Made by a program: the position numbers and the translations under genes. A stretch of 64,000 nucleotides of DNA from Mongoliitalea lutea (GTDB lineage: Bacteria; Bacteroidota; Bacteroidia; Cytophagales; Cyclobacteriaceae), in assembly GCF_014652135.1 (NCBI RefSeq), contig NZ_BMYF01000021.1:33365-97364 (forward strand), in the 5' to 3' direction. Below, piece by piece: positions 27,338 through 36,379 of this stretch. Positions within the stretch are counted from its first letter, which is position 1, and the number at the start of each line of letters is the position of its first letter. The notes under the pieces were generated by a model. It was not told the DNA's origin and ran no database searches. It saw nothing but the letters and a program-made list of their open reading frames with translations.

Positions 27338-28000
27338 TTATTTTTTTAACCTTGCTATTGGGGTTTTGCCTCCTTTGGTTTTTTGATCCATCGTCACAAG
27401 AATCTCTGCATCTAGTGGTAAGTAGATATCCACTCTTGATCCAAATTTGATAAAGCCATACTCCCCTCCTTGGGCAAGCGGAGTTCCATCTTTCACATAC
27501 CATTTGATTCTTCTTGCTAGGGCTCCGGCTATTTGTCTTACCAATATCTTTGTGCCATTTTCATGACGTAGTACCATGGTAGTACGCTCATTTTCTGTAC
27601 TGGATTTTGGATGCCAAGCGACCAGGTATTTTCCAGGATGGTATTTGAAAAACTCTACAATACCAGCAATAGGAGAGCGGTTGACATGAACATTAAAAGG
27701 AGACATAAAGATGGATACTTGCTTTCTTCTGTCTTTCAAGTATTCATCTTCCGTTGTTTCTTCTATAACAACTACCTTGCCTTCCGCTGGTGCATACACC
27801 AAATCATCATCATTAGGTAAGGCCACGAATGGATTCCTGAAGAATTGAAGTACAATTAAATACAGGACTACACTGACAAGTAAAACTAGGTTGAGTACCA
27901 AGTCTTGTTCTGGAATCCATTGATGTAATCCATAATTTAGTGCTGCCAAGATTATTAGCATCCAAAACAGCAAAGATCTACCTTCTTTATGTATGGTCAT
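27338..28000 (-). CDS. psd: Phosphatidylserine decarboxylase family protein
   Basis: Makes phosphatidylethanolamine from phosphatidylserine at the inner membrane. It is a short (220-residue) proenzyme with two N-terminal hydrophobic segments, the conserved VSIFMSPFNVHVNRSP block and, near the C-terminus, YGFIKFGSRVDIYLP. The Gly-Ser bond in FGSR is the expected self-cleavage site that generates the pyruvoyl group. Length and GSR form match the archaeal-type/short Psd proteins of Bacteroidota. cdsA lies two genes upstream on the same strand, which fits phospholipid synthesis. Confidence 0.9.
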   Translation of the reverse strand: MTIHKEGRSLLFWMLIILAALNYGLHQWIPEQDLVLNLVLLVSVVLYLIVLQFFRNPFVALPNDDDLVYAPAEGKVVVIEETTEDEYLKDRRKQVSIFMSPFNVHVNRSPIAGIVEFFKYHPGKYLVAWHPKSSTENERTTMVLRHENGTKILVRQIAGALARRIKWYVKDGTPLAQGGEYGFIKFGSRVDIYLPLDAEILVTMDQKTKGGKTPIARLKK

Positions 28001-28011
28001 GGGATAATTCG

Positions 28012-28046
28012 TTAAAAAGGGGTGTGAAAGTCACCTTTCACACCCC
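28012..28046 (-). terminator. Terminator of the glutamate dehydrogenase gene
   Basis: Perfect 12-base stem GGGGTGTGAAAG/CTTTCACACCCC with a four-base loop. It is followed on the minus strand by CCTTTTTAAC, 34 bases past the gdhA stop. Confidence 0.85.
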
Positions 28047-28079
28047 AAATATATAAATTTTTATTTTGTTCGCTTGTGC

Positions 28080-29357
28080 TTAGAAGCCACCACGGAAAGT
28101 GTAGGTCTTCGCAACTTTATCGATCGCAACAATGTAAGCGGCAATTCTCATTGGAACATTGTATTTGATAGAAGCTTCATATACATGGTCAAAAGCATCT
28201 TTCATAATACGATCCGAACGTCTATTGACACGCTCAGCAGTCCACTTGTAACCTAATCTATTTTGAACCCACTCAAAGTAAGATACAGTCACACCTCCAG
28301 CGTTAGCTAGGATATCAGGTACTGCCATGATGCCTTTTTCATTGATGATGGCATCTGCTTTAGCGGAAGTAGGGCCATTGGCACCTTCTACGATCAATTT
28401 CGCTTTGATTTTATCCACGTTATGGATAGTAATCACATCTTCAACGGCCGCTGGAACTAGCACATCCACATCCAATTCTAACAGTTCCATAGGATTGTCC
28501 ATTTTCTCAGCTCCTTTGAAGCCTTCCAATGTCCCATTGTTACCATCTCTGTAAGCAATTGCTTCTACGATATTGATTCCATTTTCGTTGTGATAGGCGC
28601 CGGAAATATCCGATATCGCTACGATTTTTAAGCCTCGCTCTTCTAATAATTGAGCTGCCCAAGAACCTACGTTACCAAAACCTTGTACAGCACAGGTAGC
28701 GGAGAAAGGATTGATTTTTAATTTCTGCATGGCAGCTAAGGCACTGACCATTACACCGCGGCCTGTTGCTTCCGTTCTTCCAAGAGAACCGCCCAATACC
28801 AATGGCTTACCAGTTACTACGGCATTGACAGTCATTCCGTGTGATTTCGAATACTCATCCATCAACCAAGCCATTTCTCTTGGTCCTGTACCCATATCCG
28901 GTGCAGGAATGTCTTTGTCCGGGCCGAAAACGTCGATCATAGCTGTAGTGTAAGCTCTCATCAATCGCTCGATTTCTCCTTTGGACATTTCACGAGGGTT
29001 ACAACGAACACCCCCTTTACCACCACCGTAAGGAATATCCACTACAGCGCATTTCCAAGTCATCCAAGCAGCAAGTGCTTTTACTTCATCGATGTGAACA
29101 TCTGGCGAAAAGCGGATACCGCCTTTTGCAGGTCCTAGGATGTTTGAATGGATTACCCGAATTCCCTCAAAAACTTGAATTTTACCATTGTCCATGGTAA
29201 TGGGAAGTGAAACAATCACTTGTTTGGCAGGATTTTTCAGCACATTGTAGACCTCTTCAGAAAGTCCCAATTTTTCTGCTGCAATGTTAAATCTCTCCAT
29301 CATTGACTCCAAAGGATTCTCTTTATCCTTGATCGGAGCTGGTTCAATGTAAGCCAT
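28080..29357 (-). CDS. gdhA: Glutamate dehydrogenase (Glu/Leu/Phe/Val family)
   Basis: Interconverts glutamate and 2-oxoglutarate plus ammonium. At 425 residues it matches the hexameric short form. Visible motifs are GPAKGGIRFSPDV, the active-site Lys region VDIPYGGGKGGVRCNP, PDMGTGPREMAW and the nucleotide-binding VQGFGNVGSWAA. NAD versus NADP cannot be decided by eye. It sits between psd and cdsA on the minus strand and ends at its own strong terminator, so psd needs its own promoter. Confidence 0.93.
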   Translation of the reverse strand: MAYIEPAPIKDKENPLESMMERFNIAAEKLGLSEEVYNVLKNPAKQVIVSLPITMDNGKIQVFEGIRVIHSNILGPAKGGIRFSPDVHIDEVKALAAWMTWKCAVVDIPYGGGKGGVRCNPREMSKGEIERLMRAYTTAMIDVFGPDKDIPAPDMGTGPREMAWLMDEYSKSHGMTVNAVVTGKPLVLGGSLGRTEATGRGVMVSALAAMQKLKINPFSATCAVQGFGNVGSWAAQLLEERGLKIVAISDISGAYHNENGINIVEAIAYRDGNNGTLEGFKGAEKMDNPMELLELDVDVLVPAAVEDVITIHNVDKIKAKLIVEGANGPTSAKADAIINEKGIMAVPDILANAGGVTVSYFEWVQNRLGYKWTAERVNRRSDRIMKDAFDHVYEASIKYNVPMRIAAYIVAIDKVAKTYTFRGGF

Positions 29358-29430
29358 AGTGGGTTTATTTAGTTGAATTATTCAATTATGATACAATATT
29401 AAGGACTTTTTCAGTATCCACGGGTGATTT

Positions 29431-30288
29431 TTAAAAGATTTTCAAAAAAGCAGCAATAAATGGGGCCGATAATAACAATCCGTCAAATCTATCCATAAAT
29501 CCACCATGTCCTGGTAATGCTTTTCCTGAATCCTTGATCTCTATACTTCTCTTAAACAGAGACTCTATGAGGTCTCCGTAAGTTCCAGCTATAATAATAA
29601 TTGTAGCGATGCTAAGCCATTGCCAGGAAGGTAAGGTGTTGAAATGCTTACCCAAAATATAGGACATGACATAAGCTGTACCTGCTCCTCCGAGAAATCC
29701 CTCCCAGGACTTTTTGGGAGATACACGCTCGAATAATTTGGTCTTTCCAAACTTTGTACCGGCGAAGTAAGCACCCGAATCTGAAGCCCATAAAATCAAT
29801 AAAGACCCTATGATGATTTCATAATGAAAGGTACCATCCACCGCAAAGGCTGCTACATTCAAGAGTGCAAACGGAACTGCGACATAAAAGATGCCTAAAA
29901 ATGTGAAAGCTACTCCTGTAAATGGCTTTTTATCTGATTTTCTGTATAATTTGATGAAAAAAACTAAGGATACGAGCGGGAAAATCAAGAAATAATACTT
30001 GTCATCCAAATGTCCAATTTCTATAAAGAAGGTCAGTGCAAATATCAAGGTGCCCAAAAACGTTCCAAAACTTTTCAAAGGGAGCATTCCGTCCAAGCCG
30101 GATAGCTTGTAAAATTCCATCTGGGAAAATGCCAAAATTAACCCAAAAGTGATGAAATAAATCCATGGACTGTAAACCGCTCCTGCTATAATTACAAATG
30201 CACCAATCAACGCAGTAATGACACGTTGGGCGAGATTACTGTAATTGTTGATGTTGAAGCGGTCCCGCATTCTAAAAGGTGATCTCAT
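29431..30288 (-). CDS. cdsA: Phosphatidate cytidylyltransferase
   Basis: Makes CDP-diacylglycerol from phosphatidate and CTP, the branch point of phospholipid synthesis, in the inner membrane. The C-terminal signature is complete (FKRSIEIKDSGKALPGHGGF, then MDRFDGLL). It is 285 residues with about eight hydrophobic segments. Its start overlaps the DUF2007 gene by 17 bases, making it the last gene of a three-gene operon CPBP-DUF2007-cdsA. Confidence 0.94.
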   Translation of the reverse strand: MRSPFRMRDRFNINNYSNLAQRVITALIGAFVIIAGAVYSPWIYFITFGLILAFSQMEFYKLSGLDGMLPLKSFGTFLGTLIFALTFFIEIGHLDDKYYFLIFPLVSLVFFIKLYRKSDKKPFTGVAFTFLGIFYVAVPFALLNVAAFAVDGTFHYEIIIGSLLILWASDSGAYFAGTKFGKTKLFERVSPKKSWEGFLGGAGTAYVMSYILGKHFNTLPSWQWLSIATIIIIAGTYGDLIESLFKRSIEIKDSGKALPGHGGFMDRFDGLLLSAPFIAAFLKIF

Positions 30289-30478
30289 GCTGCACGATGT
30301 TTAAAGCCTCCTCTAGATGCTGCTCTGCAACCATCACCTCGTATTGGCCATGAATCTGATAAGCTGTTTCTTTTTTATTGAGAATTACTGCTGGGATTTC
30401 CCGGTCTTCCAAAATGCTTTTGACTATTTCAGCCCTTACCGGTGAACCATCTGCAAACACTTTTTTCCAATTACTCAT
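30272..30478 (-). CDS. DUF2007 domain protein
   Basis: A 68-residue soluble protein that is essentially one DUF2007 domain (FADGSPVRAEIVKSILEDR and YEVMVAEQHLEEALNIV). The fold is ferredoxin-like; these proteins are described as putative signal-transducing proteins without known ligand. It overlaps the upstream CPBP gene by 8 bases and the downstream cdsA by 17, so it is translated in step with both. A link to membrane lipid homeostasis is inferred from position only. Confidence 0.85.
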   Translation of the reverse strand: MSNWKKVFADGSPVRAEIVKSILEDREIPAVILNKKETAYQIHGQYEVMVAEQHLEEALNIVQHEITF

Positions 30479-31412
30479 GAGTTGCTAATTGAGATTGTTC
30501 GTTTTTAAAAACACGAAATAAAAGAATCATACCGATCAAGCCAGCAAAGGCCATAAGTATGGGGACTTGCCCTGTTTCTTCTAAATCAAACTCTAGTATA
30601 CCTATTTTATTCAAATATAGCATGATTACTGTGAAGGTATTGTTTAGGATATGGGCAAGTATCGGATAGACCAATGAACCTGAATATACATATAAATATC
30701 CAAATATAGCCCCTAAAAACACTCTTGGGAGAAAACCATAGAATTGAAGATGGATAGCAGAAAAGATAACTGCTGCTACCCATACGCCCGCATGAACATT
30801 GTTAAAATAGCCACTAAGCTTTGGTTGGAGCACTCCTCTAAAGAGTACTTCTTCGCCCAATCCAGCCAAAATACCTATAACAAAGATCCCCGCAAGTACT
30901 TCTGTGATGGAGTCAAAATCAGTCAAGAATTTGGTCAGGCCTAGTAATTGATCTTCTTTTTCCCTCAGGTATTTTTCAAGTTGGGATAAGGATTCCGGGA
31001 AGACAAAGTCAGCATTCCAGTCGATTAACACGCTGTTAAAAATAATACCTGCTATCAAAATCAAGATCATTAATACAATGCTTTTGAACTCTATGGTAGC
31101 TACTTGTTGTTTCCACTGAAAATCAGCCCGATCGACCAATTTGCTGTAAAGGATACCTGCTATAAAAAAGCTCAATCCTCCCGCTAAGCCTTGTACAAAT
31201 AGAAAAACGAAGCGAGCTTGGGGGTGAGAGGAACCTACTGTAAGGATAGCAATCGTCTCATCCAAAGAGATGGAAAAAATCTTGGGGACCAGTACAACGG
31301 CCAATCCTTGTAAGAGTGCCAAGACTCCAAAGGTGACCAAAATCAGAACAACAAGTGATAATAACCAGTTGGATCGTGAAGCTATAGGTGATTGGGTTTT
31401 ATAAATCTGCAT
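30471..31412 (-). CDS. CPBP-family intramembrane metalloprotease
   Basis: A 313-residue, roughly eight-helix membrane protein of the CPBP/Abi family. The catalytic EExxxR is in GLGEEVLFRGVLQPK, the second motif in FSAIHLQFYG, and the third in LAHILNNTF. Relatives include the Rce1 CaaX protease; bacterial substrates are mostly unknown. The start at 31412 (MQIYKTQSP) is chosen over 31502 because the longer form would overlap the divergent dusB and its first 30 residues are not family-like. First gene of the operon with DUF2007 and cdsA. Confidence 0.9.
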   Translation of the reverse strand: MQIYKTQSPIASRSNWLLSLVVLILVTFGVLALLQGLAVVLVPKIFSISLDETIAILTVGSSHPQARFVFLFVQGLAGGLSFFIAGILYSKLVDRADFQWKQQVATIEFKSIVLMILILIAGIIFNSVLIDWNADFVFPESLSQLEKYLREKEDQLLGLTKFLTDFDSITEVLAGIFVIGILAGLGEEVLFRGVLQPKLSGYFNNVHAGVWVAAVIFSAIHLQFYGFLPRVFLGAIFGYLYVYSGSLVYPILAHILNNTFTVIMLYLNKIGILEFDLEETGQVPILMAFAGLIGMILLFRVFKNEQSQLATHE

Positions 31413-31450
31413 AATTTGACGTAAATTTACAGGAAAATTACAATTGAACG

Positions 31451-32440
31451 GTGGTAAAGATAGGAAACTTAGAAATCGGTGAATTCCCCATGTTGCTCGC
31501 ACCTATGGAAGATGTGAGTGATCCTCCTTTTCGGGCAGTCTGCAAGGAGAATGGAGCGGATTTGATGTATACAGAATTTATTAGTTCTGAGGGCTTGATC
31601 AGGGATGCTGCAAAGAGTGTTCAAAAGTTGGATATCTTTGAATATGAGCGTCCGATAGGTATTCAGATTTTTGGAAATGAAATAGAATCCATGCGAGAGG
31701 CAGCTGCTATTGCAGAAGCTGCAGGACCGGACATCTTGGATATCAATTATGGTTGTCCAGTTCATAAAGTTGCCTGTAAGGGTGCCGGTGCAGGGATTTT
31801 GCTCGATATCGATAAAATGGTTTCCATGACTGCTGAAATTGTGAAAGCAGTAAAAATTCCTGTGACGGTTAAGACCCGCCTTGGTTGGTCTCATGATACG
31901 ATTCGTATAGTAGAGGTAGCGGAGCGTTTGCAGGATGTGGGTATTCAGGCGATTTCCATACATGCCCGTACGCGTCAGCAGATGTACAAAGGTGAAGCTG
32001 ACTGGTCCTATTTGAACCAAGTGAAAGCTAATCCACGCCTACATATTCCTGTTTTCGGGAATGGTGATATCGATAGCCCTGAAAAAGCTTTGGAATACAA
32101 ACAAAAGTACGATGTGGATGGGATGATGATTGGCCGTGCTTCGATTGGATATCCATGGATTTTTAATGAAATCAAGCATTATTTAGAGACCGGAGAAAAA
32201 TTACCTGGCCCCGATATGGAAGAACGGATTCGGGTTACCAAAAAGCATTTGGAGTTTTCTGTCAAATGGAAAGGAGAGAAGCTGGGTATTTTGGAAATGA
32301 GAAGGCATTATACCAATTACTTCAGAGGGATGCCTAATTTCAAACCGTATCGGACACAGATGGTCACGGTGGAGTCCTTGGCAGAAGTTCAGGGGATTTT
32401 GGACGAAGTAGGGTCTGTATATGCCGATTATCAATTTTAA
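31451..32440 (+). CDS. dusB: tRNA-dihydrouridine synthase B
   Basis: FMN-dependent enzyme that reduces uridines in the tRNA D-loop. TIM-barrel with the start motif LAPMEDVSDPPFR, the catalytic Cys in NYGCPVHKVACKGAGAG, VKTRLGW, HARTRQQMYKG and NGDIDSPEKA. It is 329 residues, full length. The start is GTG at 31451; the next ATG would cut into the conserved barrel entry. Divergent from the CPBP gene with only 38 bp between, so their promoters must overlap each other or the coding ends. Confidence 0.93.
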   Translation: MVKIGNLEIGEFPMLLAPMEDVSDPPFRAVCKENGADLMYTEFISSEGLIRDAAKSVQKLDIFEYERPIGIQIFGNEIESMREAAAIAEAAGPDILDINYGCPVHKVACKGAGAGILLDIDKMVSMTAEIVKAVKIPVTVKTRLGWSHDTIRIVEVAERLQDVGIQAISIHARTRQQMYKGEADWSYLNQVKANPRLHIPVFGNGDIDSPEKALEYKQKYDVDGMMIGRASIGYPWIFNEIKHYLETGEKLPGPDMEERIRVTKKHLEFSVKWKGEKLGILEMRRHYTNYFRGMPNFKPYRTQMVTVESLAEVQGILDEVGSVYADYQF

Positions 32441-32464
32441 TGGTTGATAACGAGAGAGAATACG

Positions 32465-32472
32465 TACATTTG
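32465..32472 (+). promoter_or_regulatory. Promoter element (TACATTTG) directly before a terminator
   Basis: Exact TAnnTTTG match with a TTG at 32444-32446, 18 bases upstream. Transcription starting near 32479 would meet the hairpin at 32487-32533 at once. It may make a very short RNA or attenuate the EamA gene. Confidence 0.4.
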
Positions 32473-32486
32473 AAATTACAGCAAAG

Positions 32487-32533
32487 GCTGTTTCATACAC
32501 ACTGCACGTCAGAAGTATGAAACAGCTTTTTTT
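32487..32533 (+). terminator. Intrinsic terminator after dusB
   Basis: Twelve-base stem GCTGTTTCATAC/GTATGAAACAGC with a 16-base loop and seven T residues. Confidence 0.85.
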
Positions 32534-32561
32534 GATTTGATTATCCGTTAGACATCCATTC

Positions 32562-33461
32562 ATGAGTAATAGGGATTTGCTTGCCGAAAATGCATTAAAG
32601 GCCTGGGGTTTTCTGATTGTGTTGGCCCTGATTTGGGGAAGTTCATTTATTTTGATAAAAAGGGGCCTGGAAGTTTTTTCTCCTGGCGAAGTTGGGGCTT
32701 TTCGAATTGTTGCCGCTGGATTATTCCTGCTGCCACTTTCATTGCCCAGATTAAAGTCCCTCAATAAACGTCAAGTCAAAAATTTATTAATCGTAGGATT
32801 GGTAGGTAGTTTTATTCCGGCATTTCTTTTTGCAAAAGCCCAAACTCAATTAAGCTCATCGCTGACAGGTGTCTTTAATGCCATGACTCCTTTATTTGTA
32901 GTGATTATTGGAGCCTTGTTTTTCAATTCCAAAATTACTCAGCGCAATTTGATAGGTTTGCTCATTGCATTTGTGGGAGTAGTTTTATTGTTAATGGTCA
33001 AGGATACAGGGTTTGGAGGGTTTACTGATATCAATAGCTATGCGTTTTATGTCTTGCTGGCCTGTTGTTGCTATGGAGTTAATTTGAATATCATCAAATA
33101 CCGATTTGTCGAACTCAAACCGGTAGCGATCACAGCTATCTCTATTACCATGGTACTTCCAGCTGCCTTGGTTTATTTATTTGCTGCGACTGATTTCTCC
33201 TTTAAGATTGTTCATGTGGCAGGTGCTTGGCAGGCAGCTGGTCTAATAAGTTTATTAGGGATCGTTGGTACAGCTTTAGCTTTGATCTTATTCAATGTGA
33301 TGGTGAAAGTGGCAACCCCGGTTTTTGCGAGTTCGGTTACATACCTTATTCCTATTGTAGCCATTATGTGGGGATTATTGGATGGAGAGACCTTACTTTT
33401 TGGACACTACATTGGAATTATCGCTGTAATCTTTGGTGTATGGGTTGGGAATAGAAAGTAA
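32562..33461 (+). CDS. EamA/DMT-family transporter
   Basis: A 299-residue inner-membrane transporter with ten hydrophobic helices in two EamA repeats. The first has the hallmark ALIWGSSFILIKRGLE and the second begins near AFYVLLACCCYGVNLNIIK. Members export metabolites or amino acids; the substrate is not predictable. It stands after the dusB terminator with a possible attenuated leader. Confidence 0.9.
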   Translation: MSNRDLLAENALKAWGFLIVLALIWGSSFILIKRGLEVFSPGEVGAFRIVAAGLFLLPLSLPRLKSLNKRQVKNLLIVGLVGSFIPAFLFAKAQTQLSSSLTGVFNAMTPLFVVIIGALFFNSKITQRNLIGLLIAFVGVVLLLMVKDTGFGGFTDINSYAFYVLLACCCYGVNLNIIKYRFVELKPVAITAISITMVLPAALVYLFAATDFSFKIVHVAGAWQAAGLISLLGIVGTALALILFNVMVKVATPVFASSVTYLIPIVAIMWGLLDGETLLFGHYIGIIAVIFGVWVGNRK

Positions 33462-33543
33462 GTTTTTAGTGGGTTTTTAGGTAATCTGAATCAGGATTCC
33501 TATTTTCAATTTTCAGGAAAAGAATATCTTCCCTCAAACCTAC

Positions 33544-34305
33544 ATGATCATGAATAAACTTCTTAGATTTTGTCAGCTTCTACTTGTCATAGTTTTACTG
33601 GTTCCTGCATCCTGGCAAGAAGCACAAGCTCAAAACGGTCCTCAATATAGGGCCTTAGTTTTCAGCAAGACGAAAGGATTTCGACATCAGTCCATTCCAG
33701 ATGGTGTGGTCGCATTAAAGAAACTAGCGAGAGACAATATTTTTGATATTTATACGACTGAGGATGAAGACTTCATTACAGATGCCAACTTGGCAAGATT
33801 TGATGTGATCATCTTGATGAGTACCACAGGTACAATTTTCAATGAAGCTCAAAAAAACAGTATTCAGAAATTTGTGCAAAGTGGGAAAGGGATCGTAGGC
33901 ATTCACAGTGCTACAGATACTGAGTATGACTGGCCTTGGTACACCCAATTGATTGGCGCCCAATTTTTGAATCATCCCCATCAGCAAACATTGAAGTTGA
34001 ATGTGATTGATCGAAATCATCCTGCAACCTATCATTTGCCAGAAAAGTGGGTGTGGTCAGATGAGATTTATGCCTTTAAAAATTTCAACCCCAATGTCCG
34101 CGTTCTTATCACGGCAGATGAGAATACCTACGATGCAGGAGAAGGTATGGGAGATTTTCATCCGATTGCCTGGACCAATGAGTTTGATGGAGGGCGTATG
34201 TTTTACACTGCTTTGGGGCATACCGATTGGGCTTTTCAAAGTCCTGACTTCATGAAACACCTTTTAGGAGGGATATGGTGGGCAGCGAAGGGTTACGGAG
34301 ATTAA
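33544..34305 (+). CDS. Secreted ThuA-domain protein
   Basis: A 253-residue protein with an N-terminal signal peptide (LLLVIVLLVPASWQEAQAQ) followed by a ThuA domain of the class-I glutamine amidotransferase-like fold: RALVFSKTKGFRHQSIP, VGIHSATDTEYDWPWY and the conserved GGRMFYTALGHTDWAF. ThuA relatives act in trehalose or other sugar metabolism. Here export to the periplasm or surface is expected. ATG 33544 or 33550 could each be the start. Confidence 0.88.
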   Translation: MIMNKLLRFCQLLLVIVLLVPASWQEAQAQNGPQYRALVFSKTKGFRHQSIPDGVVALKKLARDNIFDIYTTEDEDFITDANLARFDVIILMSTTGTIFNEAQKNSIQKFVQSGKGIVGIHSATDTEYDWPWYTQLIGAQFLNHPHQQTLKLNVIDRNHPATYHLPEKWVWSDEIYAFKNFNPNVRVLITADENTYDAGEGMGDFHPIAWTNEFDGGRMFYTALGHTDWAFQSPDFMKHLLGGIWWAAKGYGD

Positions 34306-34386
34306 TTTTTCTTGCAAGCGTATTTACGCCAATTATGTACTTAAAGCAAGTGCTAAATTTCAGCGGGTTAAGATTGGAAGATTAGG

Positions 34387-35628
34387 TTAGTTGCTTAATC
34401 CCTGTGCCACAAAATCCTCCCGTTGGAATTTGGCTATCCCTTCTTTGGTACCTTGAAGAATGATTCTGAAGGTTGTTCCTTTACCCACTTCGGATTCTTT
34501 GACAAACACCTTTCCTTTGTGATAGCCCTCAATGATTCGTTTGGCTAGCGTTAGCCCTAGACCCCATCCCCGTTTACGGGTCGTAAATCCAGGAGTGAAA
34601 ATCTTTTTAAACATCCCCTTTTCCATCCCTTTACCGTCATCAATAATGTCTACAAAAACATATTTTTCGCTTTCTTTGATAATATTGATGGTAATAGAAC
34701 CTTGACCCTTCATGGCATCCACGGCATTTTTACAAATGTTTTCTATTACCCATTCAAATAAAGGTTTATTGATCATGGCTTCAATGCCGTTTTCATAGCC
34801 ATTGACCGTCATGCTTACTTTGGTGGAAATTCGTGGTCGTAAGTAATTGATGGCTTCATCGATAACCATAAACACATTTTCTGGCTGTATGGAGGGTTTG
34901 CTTCCGATGGAGCTAAACCGCTCGGTCACCATCCGTAGCTTGACCACATCTTTATCCATCTCTTGGATGACCTCTTTGTTTTCCTCGTAGAAAGGGGAGT
35001 TTTTGAAATAGTCTAGCCATGCCATTAAAGAGGCGATAGGAGTACCCAATTGATGAGCGGTCTCTTTGGTCAACCCCGCCCAAACGCGGTTTTGCTCAGC
35101 TATTTTAGATTGATTAAATACTGCATATGCTAAGGCACCGAATACTAAGATGACAGAGAGTTGAATGTATGGATAGAAGCGTAAAGAAGTCAGTAATTCA
35201 GAATTCCGGTAATACACATAAGAGTCCATGATTTCTATGGGCTCAAATTGTGTCTTCATTTTGACAATTTCTTCTTTGAGCAGTTTGGCTTTTTCTTCGT
35301 CCGTTGCGTTTTTTCGGAATTTAATGTTCCGCATATCCAAAGGATTGCCCGAAGCATCGGCTATAATGACGGGTATGGAATAGTTTTGTTGGATGATTTC
35401 AGAATTGATAAATGTCAAATTGTCAGTATTCATGGAGGCGTACTCCAGGGCTTTTGCCAATAATTGAATCTGACGTTTTTCACGCTCGCGCAATTCTTCC
35501 ACCAAGAGGTTGGTGTAATAGATCGACCCAAAGCTAATGATGACTGAGCTGATGAAAATCAGCCATTTGACGGTGTTTTTATTGCGATAAAAGTCCAAAA
35601 TCCCGATATCCTGTAGCGCCTGCTTCAT
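34387..35628 (-). CDS. Orphan sensor histidine kinase
   Basis: A 413-residue membrane kinase. Two hydrophobic segments (about residues 21-40 and 150-170) bracket a ~110-residue extracytoplasmic sensor. The H-box reads KETAHQLGTPIASLMAW rather than the classical HELRTPL, a form seen in Bacteroidota kinases. The N-box (ENICKNAVDAMKG), G1 (DDGKGM) and G2 (GWGLGLTLAKRI) are intact, so it should be active. No response regulator is adjacent on either side, hence orphan; the signal is unknown. Confidence 0.88.
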   Translation of the reverse strand: MKQALQDIGILDFYRNKNTVKWLIFISSVIISFGSIYYTNLLVEELREREKRQIQLLAKALEYASMNTDNLTFINSEIIQQNYSIPVIIADASGNPLDMRNIKFRKNATDEEKAKLLKEEIVKMKTQFEPIEIMDSYVYYRNSELLTSLRFYPYIQLSVILVFGALAYAVFNQSKIAEQNRVWAGLTKETAHQLGTPIASLMAWLDYFKNSPFYEENKEVIQEMDKDVVKLRMVTERFSSIGSKPSIQPENVFMVIDEAINYLRPRISTKVSMTVNGYENGIEAMINKPLFEWVIENICKNAVDAMKGQGSITINIIKESEKYVFVDIIDDGKGMEKGMFKKIFTPGFTTRKRGWGLGLTLAKRIIEGYHKGKVFVKESEVGKGTTFRIILQGTKEGIAKFQREDFVAQGLSN

Positions 35629-35777
35629 TTGTTCAATCTTTCGATGGCTTAATTCCGTATGTATAGAAAACTCCTTTCGCTTATTGTTAGTATCAATCGG
35701 CTGAAATTAGTTTTTGGCCTTCTATGGCCTTGTTTTTGATTGTATAGATAGTAAAACAACCATTAAATATAAAGATT

Positions 35778-36248
35778 ATGAGCACAAATGATATTGGATT
35801 GAAAATAAAAGACAGTAAAGTTTTAGCGGCTAAGTTAAATTCGCTTTTGGCAAGTTATCAAATATACTATCAGAACCTTCGTAACTTCCACTGGAATGTT
35901 ACCGGTCCAAACTTCTTTGAATTGCATGCAAAATTTGAAGAACTGTACAATGCAGCGGCCTTGAATATTGATGAAACAGCTGAGCGTATCTTAACACTCG
36001 GTCAGCGGCCACTGTCTTCCTATGAAGAATACATTGCGAACTCTTCCATTTCAGAAGCAAAGATGGTGGACGACGCCAAAAAAATGGTGGAAATTACCCG
36101 TGATAATTTGAATGCACTTCTGGATTTGGAGAGAGAAACATTAGAATTGGCAGGAGACCAAGGTGACGAAGGTACCGATGCCTTGATGAGCGAGTACATC
36201 ACCGCTAAAGAAAAAGTGGTTTGGATGCTTTCTGCATACTTAAAATAA
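35778..36248 (+). CDS. dps: Dps-family ferritin-like DNA-protection protein
   Basis: A 156-residue ferritin-like protein that stores iron and protects DNA from oxidative damage. The ferroxidase ligands are in NLRNFHWNVTG and LHAKFEELY, followed by DETAERI; the length and four-helix pattern fit Dps. Monocistronic, divergent from the histidine kinase, and closed by a bidirectional hairpin terminator. Usual regulation is by stationary phase or peroxide; no operator was identified here. Confidence 0.92.
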   Translation: MSTNDIGLKIKDSKVLAAKLNSLLASYQIYYQNLRNFHWNVTGPNFFELHAKFEELYNAAALNIDETAERILTLGQRPLSSYEEYIANSSISEAKMVDDAKKMVEITRDNLNALLDLERETLELAGDQGDEGTDALMSEYITAKEKVVWMLSAYLK

Positions 36249-36337
36249 TGTTTGCCCACAGTTGACGGTTCGTTGTCCACGGTTTGAGTATTTCATTGGA
36301 TAGCAGATAAAATAACAATGGTATTGATCGTATTAAA

Positions 36338-36367
36338 AAAAAGCCCTGATGCAAATTAGGGCTTTTT
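36338..36367. terminator. Bidirectional terminator between dps and fic
   Basis: Stem AAAAAGCCCT/AGGGCTTTTT with a ten-base loop, between convergent genes. Confidence 0.8.
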
Positions 36368-36379
36368 GTTTTTTATAAT

